From positions 6,620,001 through 6,684,000 of the forward strand of contig JAEMBT020000005.1 of the NCBI GenBank assembly GCA_018873245.2: 64,000 nucleotides of DNA. Direction: 5' to 3'. Of the stretch, positions 24,704 through 39,400 are shown in pieces. Positions within the stretch are counted from its first letter, which is position 1, and every line of letters starts with the position of its first letter. The DNA is from Archegozetes longisetosus (lineage: Eukaryota > Arthropoda > Arachnida > Sarcoptiformes > Trhypochthoniidae). Below the pieces are notes generated by a model. That model was not told where the DNA came from. It did no database searches and worked only from the letters and a program-made list of their open reading frames with translations. The position numbers and the translations under genes are program-made.

Positions 24704-25741
24704 TAATCTTTACCATCAATTTCGGGATGAAGGGCGTATATCATGCCAACACGAGTCAAGTAGTGGGAGACCTTGCGTTGCAACAGATGAAGAACATCAA
24801 CATTCACTTGAAGAACTCTTAGAAGAACAAAGAAGTTGGATCACAGAAGATTTAGCTTTTCGGTTAGGCACCAGTAATTACAGTGTTCAACAGATTCTGA
24901 AGAAACTGAATGTGCGCAAAATGTCATCACGTTGGGTGCCATACAGTCTTATAGATGAACAGAAAGAACTTTGAGTAAATATATCAATAGAACACCTTGA
25001 AAGATATCATGATCCCGAGTTCATAAATAGAATTATAGCTATCGATGAAACGTGAATAAAAACTTATGACCCCAAAGATGCTTCACAATCAAAAGAATAT
25101 AGATATCCTGGAGAGGAGCCGTAAGTTTGATTTTCAAAAAATTGGAATTTTAAATTTATGCAAATGACCTTGAAATTAATCTCAGATCAACGAAAGTAAA
25201 GGCAACGTTGAAGGATTGGAAGAGATGATGATTGTAGCTTTTTATCAAAATCGGGTGCTGGGTTATCAAATTGTTGCGAAATATCAAACTGTAAATAATG
25301 ATATATATGTTCAATTTTTGGAAAGAGTAATACTCCCTTACATACAAAGACATCGAATTCGATATCCCATAATATTGCACGATAATGCAACACCCCATAA
25401 ACATCAGAATGTCAAAGATTTCTTCACTAGACATCTATGGGAGGAACTAAAACACCGCCCTATAGCCCTGATTTAAACCCATGTGATTACGATGGCATCT
25501 CTAGAATTAAGAGGCCAAATAAGGGTAAAAGATTTTCAAATGAATTTGCTTTAGGAGCTGCTTATGAAGAAGTTATTCGTGAAATTAATTTGAAAAATGC
25601 TGCTATTGGAACATCAAGGCTACCAAAGCGTTGGAAAGTTGTCATAAAGCTTGAAGGCGACTACATTTTATAATACCAAAATTTCAATTTTATATCTGTT
25701 TTTGATAAGATATGAATGTGCAATTACTTTCAGCCGACCTA

Positions 25742-26617
25742 ATAAATGATTCTCTTCTTACAAATGAATAAATGTTAATAAGAACTATAACTTAGTAATA
25801 TCTGATTATGCGTGTAGCCACTTTGTTTTCGTTTTTCACTTTTAATAATTGTATTTCATTTTGTCTATAGTACATTCTTGAGGTAAAGTTTCATTTGTGT
25901 TGTGCGAGACTCAAGTGTTTATTTGAATAGGATTTTGGGTGAAAGGTACGTTTCCAATAATCAAAAATATATTATGTTTAGTAAAGGCGCTCATTCAGTA
26001 TCATATACTGTATTATTGAAATTAGAGATTAAAAGGTAGTCTTCAGACTACTATTTATTTACTATCTTTGGCTCTCAAATAAGGGATGATATTGTAGTGA
26101 CTGAAGTATTTTCAACATAAGCACGTTCTACGACAATACAATGAGTGATTTCATACTAAAGCCTTACTTGGTGACAAACTAGGAAACTAGTTGAAGTATG
26201 AAGTTTTAAGAGAGATAAGTATGATTGTAATAACTAAACAAGCGTTAGGAGCAAGATTGAGTTGTGAGTAAAATGAGATTCTGTCAGATCGTTCTATATA
26301 TCTGGTTTTGAAAGGTAGCGCCAACAATTTTCATTAGTTTAGCGCTAGATATAAATAGAAGACACGTGCGTTACCTTTAAACTTCATACATACTCTAATA
26401 ATTTCAATTTAAAAATATTAACCAAATTCTTAACTAAACACTCGTGTTTCAACGAGTCATTAATTAATTAGAAGTGTTTGTTTGTGAAAATCTAATAATT
26501 TGATTAACAAATCAGTATTTATCTGTATAAATTTTCTCTAAACCTATTGAGACATTGAATCTCGTCGACTCGACTGAAATTTTAAACTAACGCTCGGCAA
26601 CAAATACGTCCATAAAA
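25742..26617. other. Right arm of inverted repeat and upstream region of DHX30
   Basis: Up to about 25,915 this is the right arm of the broken inverted-repeat element. The rest is the 5' side of DHX30. It includes a small hairpin (GTAGTCT TC AGACTAC, near 26,036) and an imperfect inverted pair AAAGGTAGCGC / GCGTTACCTTT (26,311 and 26,370) with a CACGTG E-box beside it. No gene seen. Confidence 0.45.
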
Positions 26618-29600
26618 ATGTTAAATAACCACATTAATATAAAAACCAAGAGATATTTATTTAATGGTTTTTGTCAACAAATTTCTTCTCATCTACTACC
26701 AGGCCGGAGTGTAGTAGAACTGAAGAGATTTAGTGTTAAAACTAGTGCCGAAGAGGTCGTACCGCAAATGGCAAACAATGCAAATAGTCATAAGCAAAGT
26801 AAAGACATTTACGACGACTCCTCAATTCCTCCTCTACTGTTACGTCCAGGACAAGCCATCTGGAGGTTTAAGAGTTATTTTGGACAATTGAAATCTAAAA
26901 GACCTCCAAAAAGTGATAGCATGCTTGATAGAAATAGAGATTGGGTCACTAAAGTTCATGTTATTGAACCAAAAGAAATTACATTTTATGGAAAGTCTGA
27001 ACAGAAACGAATGGCAGAGACTATAGCTATGGCTAAGTGTCTCATGTGGTTGAGAGACAACAGTGAGTATTAGTTGAATTGGTTCGATTTTACAAATTAA
27101 ATTATCACATTTTGTAGATTTGATGGACCACTCTTTCAATCCTATATGGAGTACAGTTGAAGAAAGGAAATCATTTGTAGAAAAAGTTACCTCTCCAATT
27201 CCTATTCCTACCATTCATAAACATGTTAAACATAGTTTCAATTCTTTTTTTCAATCATTCAATTCTGATATCAAACACCATATTATCAAAGTTTGCCAAT
27301 CTTCCCATAAAAAGCAGATACCATTTAGCTGGGATAAAGATTCAGAAGAACTAGATTCTGGTTTTAATGAAGAGATTGAGGAAGGTTTCTATCCGAGTCA
27401 AACTGATGTTATTCATAATATTATAACTTATGGCGTATATAAAGAACCAGCTGACTATGAACTAAGGGAAAGAGAAGAAGAACTCAAATTACATATCGAA
27501 CAAAGAAGAGCTAAAGAAAAAAGAGACCGAAGTTTTGCGGAACTTCGTCAAAAAATATCTGAATTATCAATCGCAAAGTTCAAAAAAGAAATAATTGAAA
27601 CAATACAAAAAAATAGAGTTGTAGTGATTTCGGGTGACACTGGATGTGGTAAAACAACTCAAATGCCACAATATATCCTTGAAAATGAGATCAATAACGA
27701 AAGTGGAGCCTCAACTAACATAGTAGTGACTCAACCGCGACGCATTTCTGCCATTTCTATATCTGAAAGAGTGGCGCTTGAATTCGGCGAAGAATCAGTG
27801 GGAAATTCTATTGGATATCAAGTTAGATTTGATAAATGCCTTCCTAGTTACAATAATGGAGCTATTCTTTTCTGTTCCGCGGGAATACTTCTGAGGAAAC
27901 TTGAGTCAAATCCTAAACTTAAGGGAGTTAGTCATGTGATCATTGATGAAGTACACGAACGCGACGTTATCACTGATTTCTTGTTAGTTTTGTTGAAAAG
28001 AGTTGCTCAAGTCAATCCTGACGTTCGTATCATTCTAATGAGCGCTTCAATGAATGCGCACCTATTTGTTGAATATTTTAATGGCTGTCCTCTGATAGAA
28101 ATTCCTGGTCGTTGTTTCGAAGTCGAACAGTTATATTTGCCAGATTTCAGTAACAAAATCGCCAAAAATAATTTAATCCAGAGATTTGTTCCACGAAATC
28201 CAAAGATTGATAAGGACATGATCATTGGTCTTATAAATTACATCGACAAAAATAAAGGCGATGGTGCTATACTTGTCTTTCTTCCTGGTTGGGCTGACAT
28301 TCAAGCCGTCCTCAAGGAATTAACCGAACAGAATCAGACGAAAAAAAACTTATTAGTTGTTCCGATTCATTCAAAACTTCCGCATTCGATGCAAAAACAA
28401 ATATTTGCTAGGGCACCAGTTGGAGTCAGAAAAGTAGTTTTGGCTACTAATATCGCTGAGACTTCGCTCACAATCGATGATGTGGTTTATGTGATAGATC
28501 CTGGATTAGCGAATGAGATGCGATATAACTCAAACTTGAATTTATCATCTTTTGGAACTCATTGGATCTCAAAAGCAAACGCGAAGCAAAGAAGTGGTCG
28601 AGCAGGTCGCGTTCAACCTGGTCAATGTTATCGATTGTACACGAAAGAGATAGAAAATAAATTCATGGATGATTTCCCGATACCTGAACTTTTGAGGATT
28701 CCATTGGAGAATGTTGTAATGCAGGCAAAGTTTCACTGTCCCAACGAAATGGTCGAACAATTCTTATCAGAAGTACCTCAATCACCATCTCCCGAAGCTG
28801 TTAGAAGTGCAATCAGATCACTTAAAGAAATTAAAGTTTTGGATCAACACGAAAATCTGACTCTGTTGGGAAAACGAATCGTTAGTTTTACTACACATCC
28901 AAGACTTTCTGTGGCTTTGGTTTATTCTTCAATGTTTGGCTGTTTAACATCAATGCTTAGTCTTGTGTCACAATTGAGTGCAAATCGTGAACCTTTTCAA
29001 GTGATGCCCGATCAAAGAGAAAAGGTTCGAGCTATAAAGAATGAGTTTTCGTTCGGTACACTCTCAGATCACGTATCATTAGTTCATTTAACGAATGAAT
29101 ACGAAAATATCTCATTTAATAGAAGAGAATTATCTTCTTTTTGTGCTCAAAACTTTCTCAGCCAATATGCTATGGAAAATATATTAGAAGCGAAAAAATT
29201 GTTTGCTTCTCATTTGGAACAATCAGAATTCATTGAGAAGAATAGCTGGAGGTACAATAGTAATAATGTTAACTGTAATTGGAATCGAGAACAACTGCTA
29301 ATCGCATCATTAATACCTGGTTTGATCCCAAACTTCATTCGACTATCCGGGGGAGAACTGAGAAACTCTCGAATAAATTATAACAAAATACGTCCTATAG
29401 ATGTGAATAGCGGCAAGAAAGTGAAGTTTTCGAGTGACAGCATATTTAGTATAAAAGCTGACAAAAACCAAATTGAAAGAATGGCGAATAGTATAATTAT
29501 ATATTTTGGTAGCTTTTTCTCGCAAGATTCTCGTATGATCAATATATGTGACGGGTCTCTCGTTTCTCCCATTAGTCTACTATTATTCTGTGATAATCAG

Positions 29601-29885
29601 TTTGAACTTGATTTGGAAAGTCATTCAAACCTCACAGAAGACCAGTGTGTTGTACTGTTGCGCAACAATAAACGCTTGAATTTGAAGTTAGATAGACAAG
29701 ATTTACAACTAATTAGTGAATGGAACCAAGTTTTCAATTTATTTAGACAGTGGTTTGTTGCTAAAACATTGAATGACTCAAATGAAGGCCAAAATGATAT
29801 AATAAATGAATCTTTAAAAGAATTCATTCGGTTGACTGATCAATTACTGAGTGATTGTAATGAAGTAGTCACACAACAACTTTAG
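26618..29885 (+). CDS. DHX30: DEAH-box RNA helicase, DHX30-like
   Basis: Two exons, 26618-27062 and 27118-29885 (donor GTGAGT, acceptor TTTGTAG); 1,070 aa. Residues 1-45 are basic and amphipathic, fitting a mitochondrial presequence. A dsRNA-binding-like helix (EITFYGKSEQKRMAETIAMAKCL) follows near 125. Helicase motifs: GDTGCGKTT (321), QPRRISA, IDEVHERD (about 425), SAS instead of SAT, LATNIAETS, QRSGRAGR (about 640); then the DEAH winged-helix/ratchet region and an OB-fold end (LIPGLIPNFIR, RMINICDGSLVSPISLLLF). Distinctive agreement with vertebrate DHX30, such as VSHVIIDEVHERDV.TDFLL and PVGVRK.VLATNIAET, favours it over DHX36/DHX57. DHX30 acts in mitochondrial RNA granules and ribosome assembly. 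A likely poly(A) signal (AATAAAG) lies about 50 bp after the stop. Confidence 0.9.
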
Positions 29886-30138
29886 TTTCATTACTTAATA
29901 TAACTTTCTGTAATGTATAAATTTGTTAGAGTTTAATAAAGATTAAAATTGTTTTTAAAATGAAATTTATTCATTATTACAATGCATGTCATCTACAATT
30001 CTGTACATTTATCTATATATTAATTCGTTAATTTTACAGTAAACAAAAAATTCAAAACTTTGAGATTATCAATAATTATCTGTATTTATAATACTTGAAT
30101 GATTATCTTTGATTTAAAGAGTGAACAAACCGAAGCAC

Positions 30139-31970
<1,832 letters not shown>

Positions 31971-34351
31971 TCAGTTCTACTGTTTATTATTATCAAACAA
32001 AGCAAACTATTAATAAACTATTAATAAATTTAAAAAAAACACTAGTATAGAGACTAAAATTTGGTTTCTTATAACTTCCTTTGTTTAATTATCATCAAAT
32101 ATTAGTTTAAATCGTAAGCTTTCAAACAATATTAAACTTATAGGTAATTGAAGGGAAGTAAAAATAATAATCAGATAATGATATCAGTAATAAGAATAAT
32201 AATAATATTTACTTTAGTCACAATCACATATTTTGCTTAGACATAAATATAAGGCGAATAAAAGTTGACAGAATATGAATATGTAATGTTATTGGCGCTA
32301 GCGATAATTCAATACAAACACAAATATAGCATTAATATCTGAATTTTCGAGAAAACTAAAACTATTTATCTCTTCCTAAAACTATTTATCCTTCACTTAA
32401 GATCACATGAACCAACGTTGGAGTACTTTTACATTGAGTCTGTTTATGACTCGCTGCACCTTTCCAATGCAATGCAATATAACACACGTCTTTACTTCAG
32501 ACACTAAGACACTAAATTAATATTAATACTACGGTTATATTCTTACTATTCATTTTCAATATAACTTTCAATACAACTCATTCTCCAATCAAAATAAATA
32601 CAACAAATCAGTGATAAATACCTTTTTCAATACCTTGTATTAAAACAAATTTCAAACTATCAGCCAATAGCAAATAAGTGTAATTTTCAAATCAATGGCA
32701 AAAATCAAGTTTTCAAGTTTTACTGCACAAATTAATGCTAATCTAAATGACTTAGAGGCTATTTTAAATGGACACGAATAACAGCTGAGACTACCCCTGA
32801 CAACAACTAATACAAAAACAATAACAACAACAACCACGCCATCCTTCCAGTGTCAGTCTCACTTATGTCTGCATACAATATAAGTTATTTATAAGTTTTC
32901 AATACTTTTATTTTTGTTTTAAACTTACTTTATCAAAATTTGTACTTTTTTGGAATAGAAATTTTCAGTACTCAGTAGTTGATTAGTTTTGATGCGCTAG
33001 AAGGTCGAAAACTATAAAATGAGAGTTAAATACAACGAAGTATCGAACAATTGAGTTGTGTTGTACTTGAAACTCGTTATACTTTCGCTTTCATATGATT
33101 TGAGTCTGAACAACGTACATTTTATTTGCCTTTATTTCACTTCCACTCCTTTACCTAAACCGTTGTCTCCCTACTCCTTATTCCTGACTTATTTTTCTTA
33201 ATTTATCTTATCTTATTTTTTTTAACTTCATTTGCCTTAACCTTACCCTAAATGAAAGAACGATCGAATCTTTGATCTTATTTGATCGAGTAATTCATTA
33301 TGTTTTACTCGAAATGATGACAAACTAATTAACTGAGAGCTCATAGAGACTCGATGACATTCTTTAAACAATAATTATTATTGTTGTCGGAAATGATGAA
33401 AGAATAGATATCTGATCGCCAAATACTTTCAATCATTCATTTTAGGCAATTTATTGTCTGAAGTTTTATGGTTTGAAGTTTGATTTGCTGAAAGAAGCGA
33501 TCACTGATCCGACTCTTCATTACATTAAAAATACATTTAGTTAATAAATACATGTTTCTGGTGATTACAGCATTTGATTGATTAGTCACACAATCGATTG
33601 TTAATAGCTTTACATCAATGGGTTTTTATTTAAATCAATTGAAAAGCAACTTTCTTAAGCATAATTTATACCTTTATTTCACTAACCGTATCGTAAACTT
33701 TGAGCAAATAATCAACAGAGTGATTATTTTGACATTTTTAAAAGGAATAATTTGATTGTTTACTCGTTTTCATTACGGCTTATGGAAATTTTTTATACAT
33801 TAATAATTTACAGACTTTGGACATTGAGTTCAAGTAGTTATTGAATAAGTTACAGTGTATTTTTTATTGATATTTAAATAAGTAAATGTTTTGTAAAATT
33901 TTCCAAAACGGGTTATCGTATAATTATAAGGTGCGATTCATTTGCATTGTGTAAACTATTGAATGCTTTAACGAGAAAATGGCTTTTTTGTCATTGATTT
34001 AGTCATTAATTAACTCTGTAATGGATGTAGAGTATTTATAGAAAATTATTGCCGGTATTGAAAAACTCGTTTTATTTGTTTCCCTAACACATACTAATAG
34101 AATTACAGGCAAATTAAGACTTGTATGAAAAAATCTGTGACTAAAGTGTTAGCAAATGAGGCTTTGATCGATATTTGAACTGTTCTTACACAAGCTTATT
34201 ATTTGCTGTATTTTTCCAATCTCATACACATATACATATAGACTGATTACACTCAAACTGTACAATAGTTAGTAGAAATTCAGAAAAATTCATGCAATGA
34301 TTAAGAATCGATAGTTAGTCAAAGTTTATAAGAATTGAGTTTATTGTTAAC

Positions 34352-34620
34352 CATCAGTTAGTGTTAGGTTGGGTCTAAAGTGTGAGAGCATGTGTTCACT
34401 GGTATATGACTACTATGTGTTTCGTTGCTATATTCTAAAAGGCACAACTTGTGCTAAACTCCTAACCTAACCAACTAATTTAACTGAATTGATGAAAATA
34501 CCAGTATTTAGGTTGAATTAATTGGTTATATTAGGGGTTGAACATAGCAGAATATATTATTGAGACATAATAGTGATATACCGGCGAAGGCTCGCTGTCA
34601 ACTTTAGACCTAAGCTAATA
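34352..34620. mobile_element. Foldback / MITE-like element
   Basis: Three nested inverted pairs give an almost full-length hairpin: GGGTCTAAAGT (34,370) with ACTTTAGACCT (34,601); GGTATATGACTACTATGT (34,401) with ACATAATAGTGATATACC (34,565); and CCTAACCTAACCAACTAATT with AATTAATTGGTTATATTAGG. No coding capacity, no certain target duplication. A further short palindrome (GTGAGAG..CTCTCAC) lies just beyond at about 34,640-34,660. Confidence 0.7.
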
Positions 34621-34938
34621 TTCGATATTAGTTGTTAGTGAGAGGCATGCCCTCTCTCACAATGAGTTGTAGTATTTGCCGACCAATCACTATATGATTG
34701 CATAGCAATCAAATCTACTGAAAAGCTTAACGTTTCGGCTCAATTTATATAGAAATTAAGGTAAAAATGTTTTGAAAACTTATGTAATATAATCATTATA
34801 TTTGCCTAAATAGCGTGTAATGTCTGAAATTTGCTTAAGTTGTATTTTTTAGGTGAAAATTAGAGTAAATTTTATTAGATTTTTGATTATATTGTTTAGC
34901 AATTTATAGTAAAGTATATGTAATGTGTTTGAGTTAAG

Positions 34939-34950
34939 GGCGCATGCGCC
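34939..34950. promoter_or_regulatory. NRF1-like palindrome GGCGCATGCGCC
   Basis: A perfect 12-bp palindrome containing GCGCATGCGC, the consensus of NRF1 (Erect wing in flies). It lies in the most GC-rich block of the spacer, with an ATTGG (inverted CCAAT) at about 34,994 and a GCCAT at about 35,030 on the minus strand. It may mark a promoter, most likely of l(3)mbt or a bidirectional one; no transcript evidence is available. Confidence 0.5.
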
Positions 34951-36493
34951 AAAAGGGGTCTCAACTCATTTGATCCCTTATCTAATGCAGCGATTGGCTG
35001 TTGTCTATCTTTTGGTGACCTCTTCATCTCAATGGCGGTCGTGTGAAGTTAGTAATGATGAGAAGATTTGGCATTTGATTAGTTGAAACGAGATAAAATA
35101 ATAGTGAAATAAGTAAAATAAGGAGTTGAGGGTATGTAATGAAGAGTTTGAAGTTAGAAGTGTGAGTTGCGCTAATTGCGAGTCAATTTGAAATGCTTTT
35201 AAGCTATGATACCATAGTTGCAAATCTGTTCACGGATAAAGTATTCCAAATGTTTTATATAAGCGACATTTGCTGATTCTGCGGACCTCATCGCAACTAC
35301 TCTTATAGAGTGATACGCATCCACTAATAGCGTTACGCTTTTGGAGGGGTGGGTGGGGTAAGAAATAAACTTGAAAAACGTAACATACGTTCAAAGATAG
35401 ACAAACGTTGAAAGGATAGGGGTAGGGGTAAGCGCTAAAAGCCAACTTGAGCCTAACGTTATTAATGGTAACATGTTTTCAATACTAAAGCGAATTTTAT
35501 AATATCGCAAAATAGTTGTAAGTTGGGCTTCATCTACAGCTTCTATGCATCTCTTGCTCTTGCGACTACGTTATATTGCAAGCAATCCACCAAATAATAC
35601 AATTTTATCATAAATATTGCCATAATCGCAGTTAAAACTATATAGCAATGCAAGATCAATTCTCTCCAATTATTTCATTTTTCAATACTTTTCCTCTACT
35701 TTTTTCACCTATGATTGAGTCCAAAGCTGAAACTTAAAAATAAGATCTTCCATCAAAAATCGATTCGTGTTTTCTTTGACTTGCAAATTGAAAAGTTGCG
35801 AAACGAAATAATAATTGAGTTTAGCAGTTTTGAGATTAATAAGAAGTGATATATCGTGATTTGTGGCAGTTCTAAGAAGTTGAAGTTGATTTCTTTATGA
35901 AAAAATGTAGATTTCGTTATGATGATAAGTGAAATGTAATGCCATATATATATGCAATTTTGCTGTAACAGTACGTCTAATCAGTGTTGATATGCCAAAC
36001 ACGATTGAGTGGTTACTAAACAAAAGCGCAATCCACTGAATACTAGTTTGAAATGTAAATTGAAAGTTTTATTTTCATTAATATTAAGTTTGTTTGATAA
36101 TATGTGATCATTTCTAAAAATAAACTCAATTGTAAACTGAATTACTTTATAAAACCTAATTAGTTGATAACGTACTAGTCAGGTATTTATTAAGCTATAC
36201 CTTTACCTAACCTTAATGTAAGTGATCATTTTGAGGATAAACTCTTGTTTCACATCTTTTCTAACTGTTTGTTGTAACTCTAACTTAATTAAGTATTAGC
36301 TTAATTTATGTTTCATTATGATTTGTTTTAGGTTGACAGGTAGAGTCGAAATCGCCTGCTTTTAATGAAAACTTGCAGTATATAGACAAAAGTATTCATT
36401 TTCCGTTTACGTGCTTCTTATCGATTAGACAAAAGCGAGTAAACCATATTTTAAACAAGTGAAGACAACTTTTCAAATAGAGTGCATAGAGTT

Positions 36494-39400
36494 ATGTCTA
36501 TAGTATCGGATTGTAGTGATAGTAATAGTAGTGCTTTGATTAATATGACTGATTTGAACATTAACAATATGACTGCTATCGAACATGTGGCTGCACTAAC
36601 CAACGACAACTCTAATAATAAGAACACTGACTTCATCAATGTTCAACGGAGAGCTGCTGAAGTCTCCACTGAATGGGTTCCTGTTTCCTTCAATGAGATC
36701 CCCATGACCAGCAACACTTTGAATATCACTATCAACAATAATGAAGTTCGTCCCAACATTGCTCCAGTCCAAAGTAATACAAGAACTATCGCCCCAAAGC
36801 CTGTCACGAGCGCCACAGCCATGTCTATACCAATTAGACAAGACAACAACATATGTAATGAATTTTATTACTGATTCCAACTGTTTTCAAGTTGTCATAC
36901 TTATTAAATCGAATTATTAATTCAAATTTATTTCAGCAAACGTGAGTGGAGACGCAACTCAAGCCGTTATAATCACCACCTCTTCCGATACTAACGTCAA
37001 TCCTCCGACTGCTGCTAAACAATATTCAAAAGTGTTTCCCGTTAGTATTCATTAATCAATTCAATTGTATAAATATATAACTATTTTGTAATATTTAGCT
37101 AAGCAATCAGATAGCATTAGTCACCTCTACTGACGGCACTGTGATAGCAGTTCCGGTGTCACAACTCTTGAGCAAAGGAAATGTAAGCATCAAGCCGTCG
37201 GGAGTTTCCATAGGTTCAGCAAATGTCAAGTCTAAAGCTCCAATCTTAACACCTCTGAAAGTTCTTCCTCTAATTGCTTCGACCACAACTTCAGCATCAG
37301 TTACTGTTCCGACGATATCTCACTCTAAGAATGTCCAAACAGTGATAGCTCCAGCCTCGATGTCAATCGCAACCACCAAAGTCACCACCACAAGCGTCAC
37401 CCCAGTGTCGACGGCCACTGCTGGCGGTGTGACTATAATTCCGACATCTGTTTCTTCGTTGTCCTCATTGACCTCAACCGAAACAACGCCAGAATTTACA
37501 GCTACAACCACTGCAACGATTACCGCATTACCTATTCAAACTAAACCTGCGACTATCTCTAACGGTGATTTGACACATTTTGTTCATTATTCAGTTTTAA
37601 AGCTTAGACGCCAGTATTACTTACAATTATTTTTATTTTAATCATTATTTAATATTAAGCATTAGAACTCTTACCATTGTTTTCGTCCATTATAAGTATG
37701 CATAACAATTGAATTTTATTCAACTCGTTTACATTGTGTTGATTTTATTTGATTTATTTGATCATTCAACTTATTGATATAAGACTTCAATAATCTCTTG
37801 CAATATTTTTATAAAGTGTTACTTATAATTAGTGATTAGACTAGTTTTGGTTGAATTGAGATTTGAATTGAATAGTTAGTTTATTTACTATAAATGCTTA
37901 TGAGTATCTCTCTTCAAGCACTTATCGTAGAACTTTCAAGTGCTACAACTTTTGAAAAATTCATATCTCTATCACAACTAATTAACTCCGTTTTTAATCA
38001 AACATTTCAAGTCAGTGCAACTAATGTATTGTTGATTTCTTTTGATGAAATACAGATGAGGTAACGAAAACAAATGAAGACAAATTACAGTCACCACTTC
38101 CTCCTCTGTTATCTCAAAATACCTCAATTCCTACTATACCAATCACAAACAGTCAGACTTTAACGCCTCCCGCGTTGACACCTGTTACTATTAATACTTC
38201 CACCACTTCAAGTAACAGTACGACTACGGATCTCCAAAATAATAGTAAACCGTCTTCAAAAGCAACAGAAAATGAAACAAATTCAGTGACAGGTGTCGAA
38301 GAAATGGATTCTATTCTCCAGATAATGGAATGGAAAGATGGAATCGGAACTCTGCCCGGAAGTGATTTGAAGTTCCGAATCGATGAATTCGGAAATTTGG
38401 ATATGATTAACGAAAGCGAGTTGGAAGAGGGTTCGAAGATTAAACAAGAAGACATTTCTTCAGGAAATACAACTTCTCAGACATCAGAAACCAGCAAAGA
38501 AACGAGCGAAAATAATGAGCCGGAACCTACGCGAACCTGTACTAATTGTGGTTTGAAAGGCGCGGCACAAAACTTCATAAGACAGGGACGCTTTTGTAGC
38601 AAATCTTGTGCTACAATACAGGCAACTCATTTGAAAATTTTCACAAATAGAAATACTGCCATTTCTAAAGCTAAAGGACAAGAACAAGAGAAAAAGAAGT
38701 GCCAATCCAAGAAAGCAGAGGCTGGTAAAATGCGTAAATTAGCCATGGAACAGATGGAACAAACCTCAATGGTTTATAAAACAGAAACTAGTGACCAACC
38801 AATTGATGCTGAGATGGAAAGCCTTGACGAAGCGAATGAAGAAGTGGAAGACGTTGAAACTAATACTGGAAATTATAACGAAAACAATAGTAACGGTTCT
38901 TCAAGTAATGAAAATTTTTCGTGGCGGCAATACTTGTCACAAACCAATTCAACTGCAGCTCCTGTCAAATGCTTTAACGAATATCAATCGTTTCCTTCAT
39001 TTAAGAATAACTTTAAAGTAGGGATGAAGTTGGAAGGCATCGATCCACAACATCCTTCAAAATTTTGTGTTTTATCAGTCACTGAAGTTTGTGGCTTTAG
39101 GATAAGACTGCATTTTGACGGATATAAAGAATTGTTTGACTTTTGGGTCAACGCTGACCATAATTTTTTGTTTCCAGCCGGTTTTTGTGAGAGAACTCAG
39201 AGAAAGTTGGAACCACCTCTTGGTATATCCAGAGAAGAATTCAATTGGAATAGTTACTTACAACAAACAAGGGCTGTTGCCGCGCCAAAACATTTATTCG
39301 CATCATCTAATTCACAACAAGCAACCACACCAAATGGATTCCGTGTTGGCATGAAGTTAGAAGCTGTCGATCGAGCTAATACTGCTTTAGTTTGTGTCGC

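Larger units (their letters stand above)
23951..25672 (+). pseudogene. Mariner transposase pseudogene
   Basis: The transposase frame is broken at least five ways: the 592-bp insertion at 24,112; a TGA after IDEQKEL (about 24,973); a TGA where the conserved Trp after IDET is expected (about 25,053); a TAA near 25,121; and a shift to another frame near 25,435, between the second and third catalytic Asp. All three acidic positions are still readable. It cannot make a working enzyme. Confidence 0.92.
23803..25739 (+). mobile_element. Dead mariner element (Tc1/mariner, DD34D), TA target duplication
   Basis: The ends are TAGGTCGGCTGAAAAGTAAT... and its near-exact reverse complement ...ATTACTTTCAGCCGACCTA; similarity extends about 38 bp (to GATAAGATATGAATGTG), with TA duplicated at 23801-23802 and 25740-25741. 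Without the nested insert the element is about 1.35 kb, normal for mariner. Transposase relics in order: EQRAFIKCHVLL helix-turn-helix start (24,000), FRDEGRISCQHE.SSGRP (24,720), AIDET (25,042), LHDNATPH (25,377), YSPDLNPCDYD (25,455). The second and third catalytic Asp are 34 residues apart if the frameshift between them is ignored. Confidence 0.95.
23338..25915. repeat. Long inverted repeat split by a mariner insertion
   Basis: Left arm about 23,338-23,502 and right arm about 25,742-25,915 are reverse complements of each other (for example GATATTACTAAGTTATAG at 23,445 against CTATAACTTAGTAATATC at 25,786, and GTAGACAAAATGAGATA against TTTCATTTTGTCTATAG). A second inverted pair lies inside (23,525-23,578 and 23,719-23,774, sharing TTAGTTCTCTTTGAATT). 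Removing the mariner leaves an element of about 635 bp. The mariner sits at the inner edge of the right arm. Confidence 0.75.
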
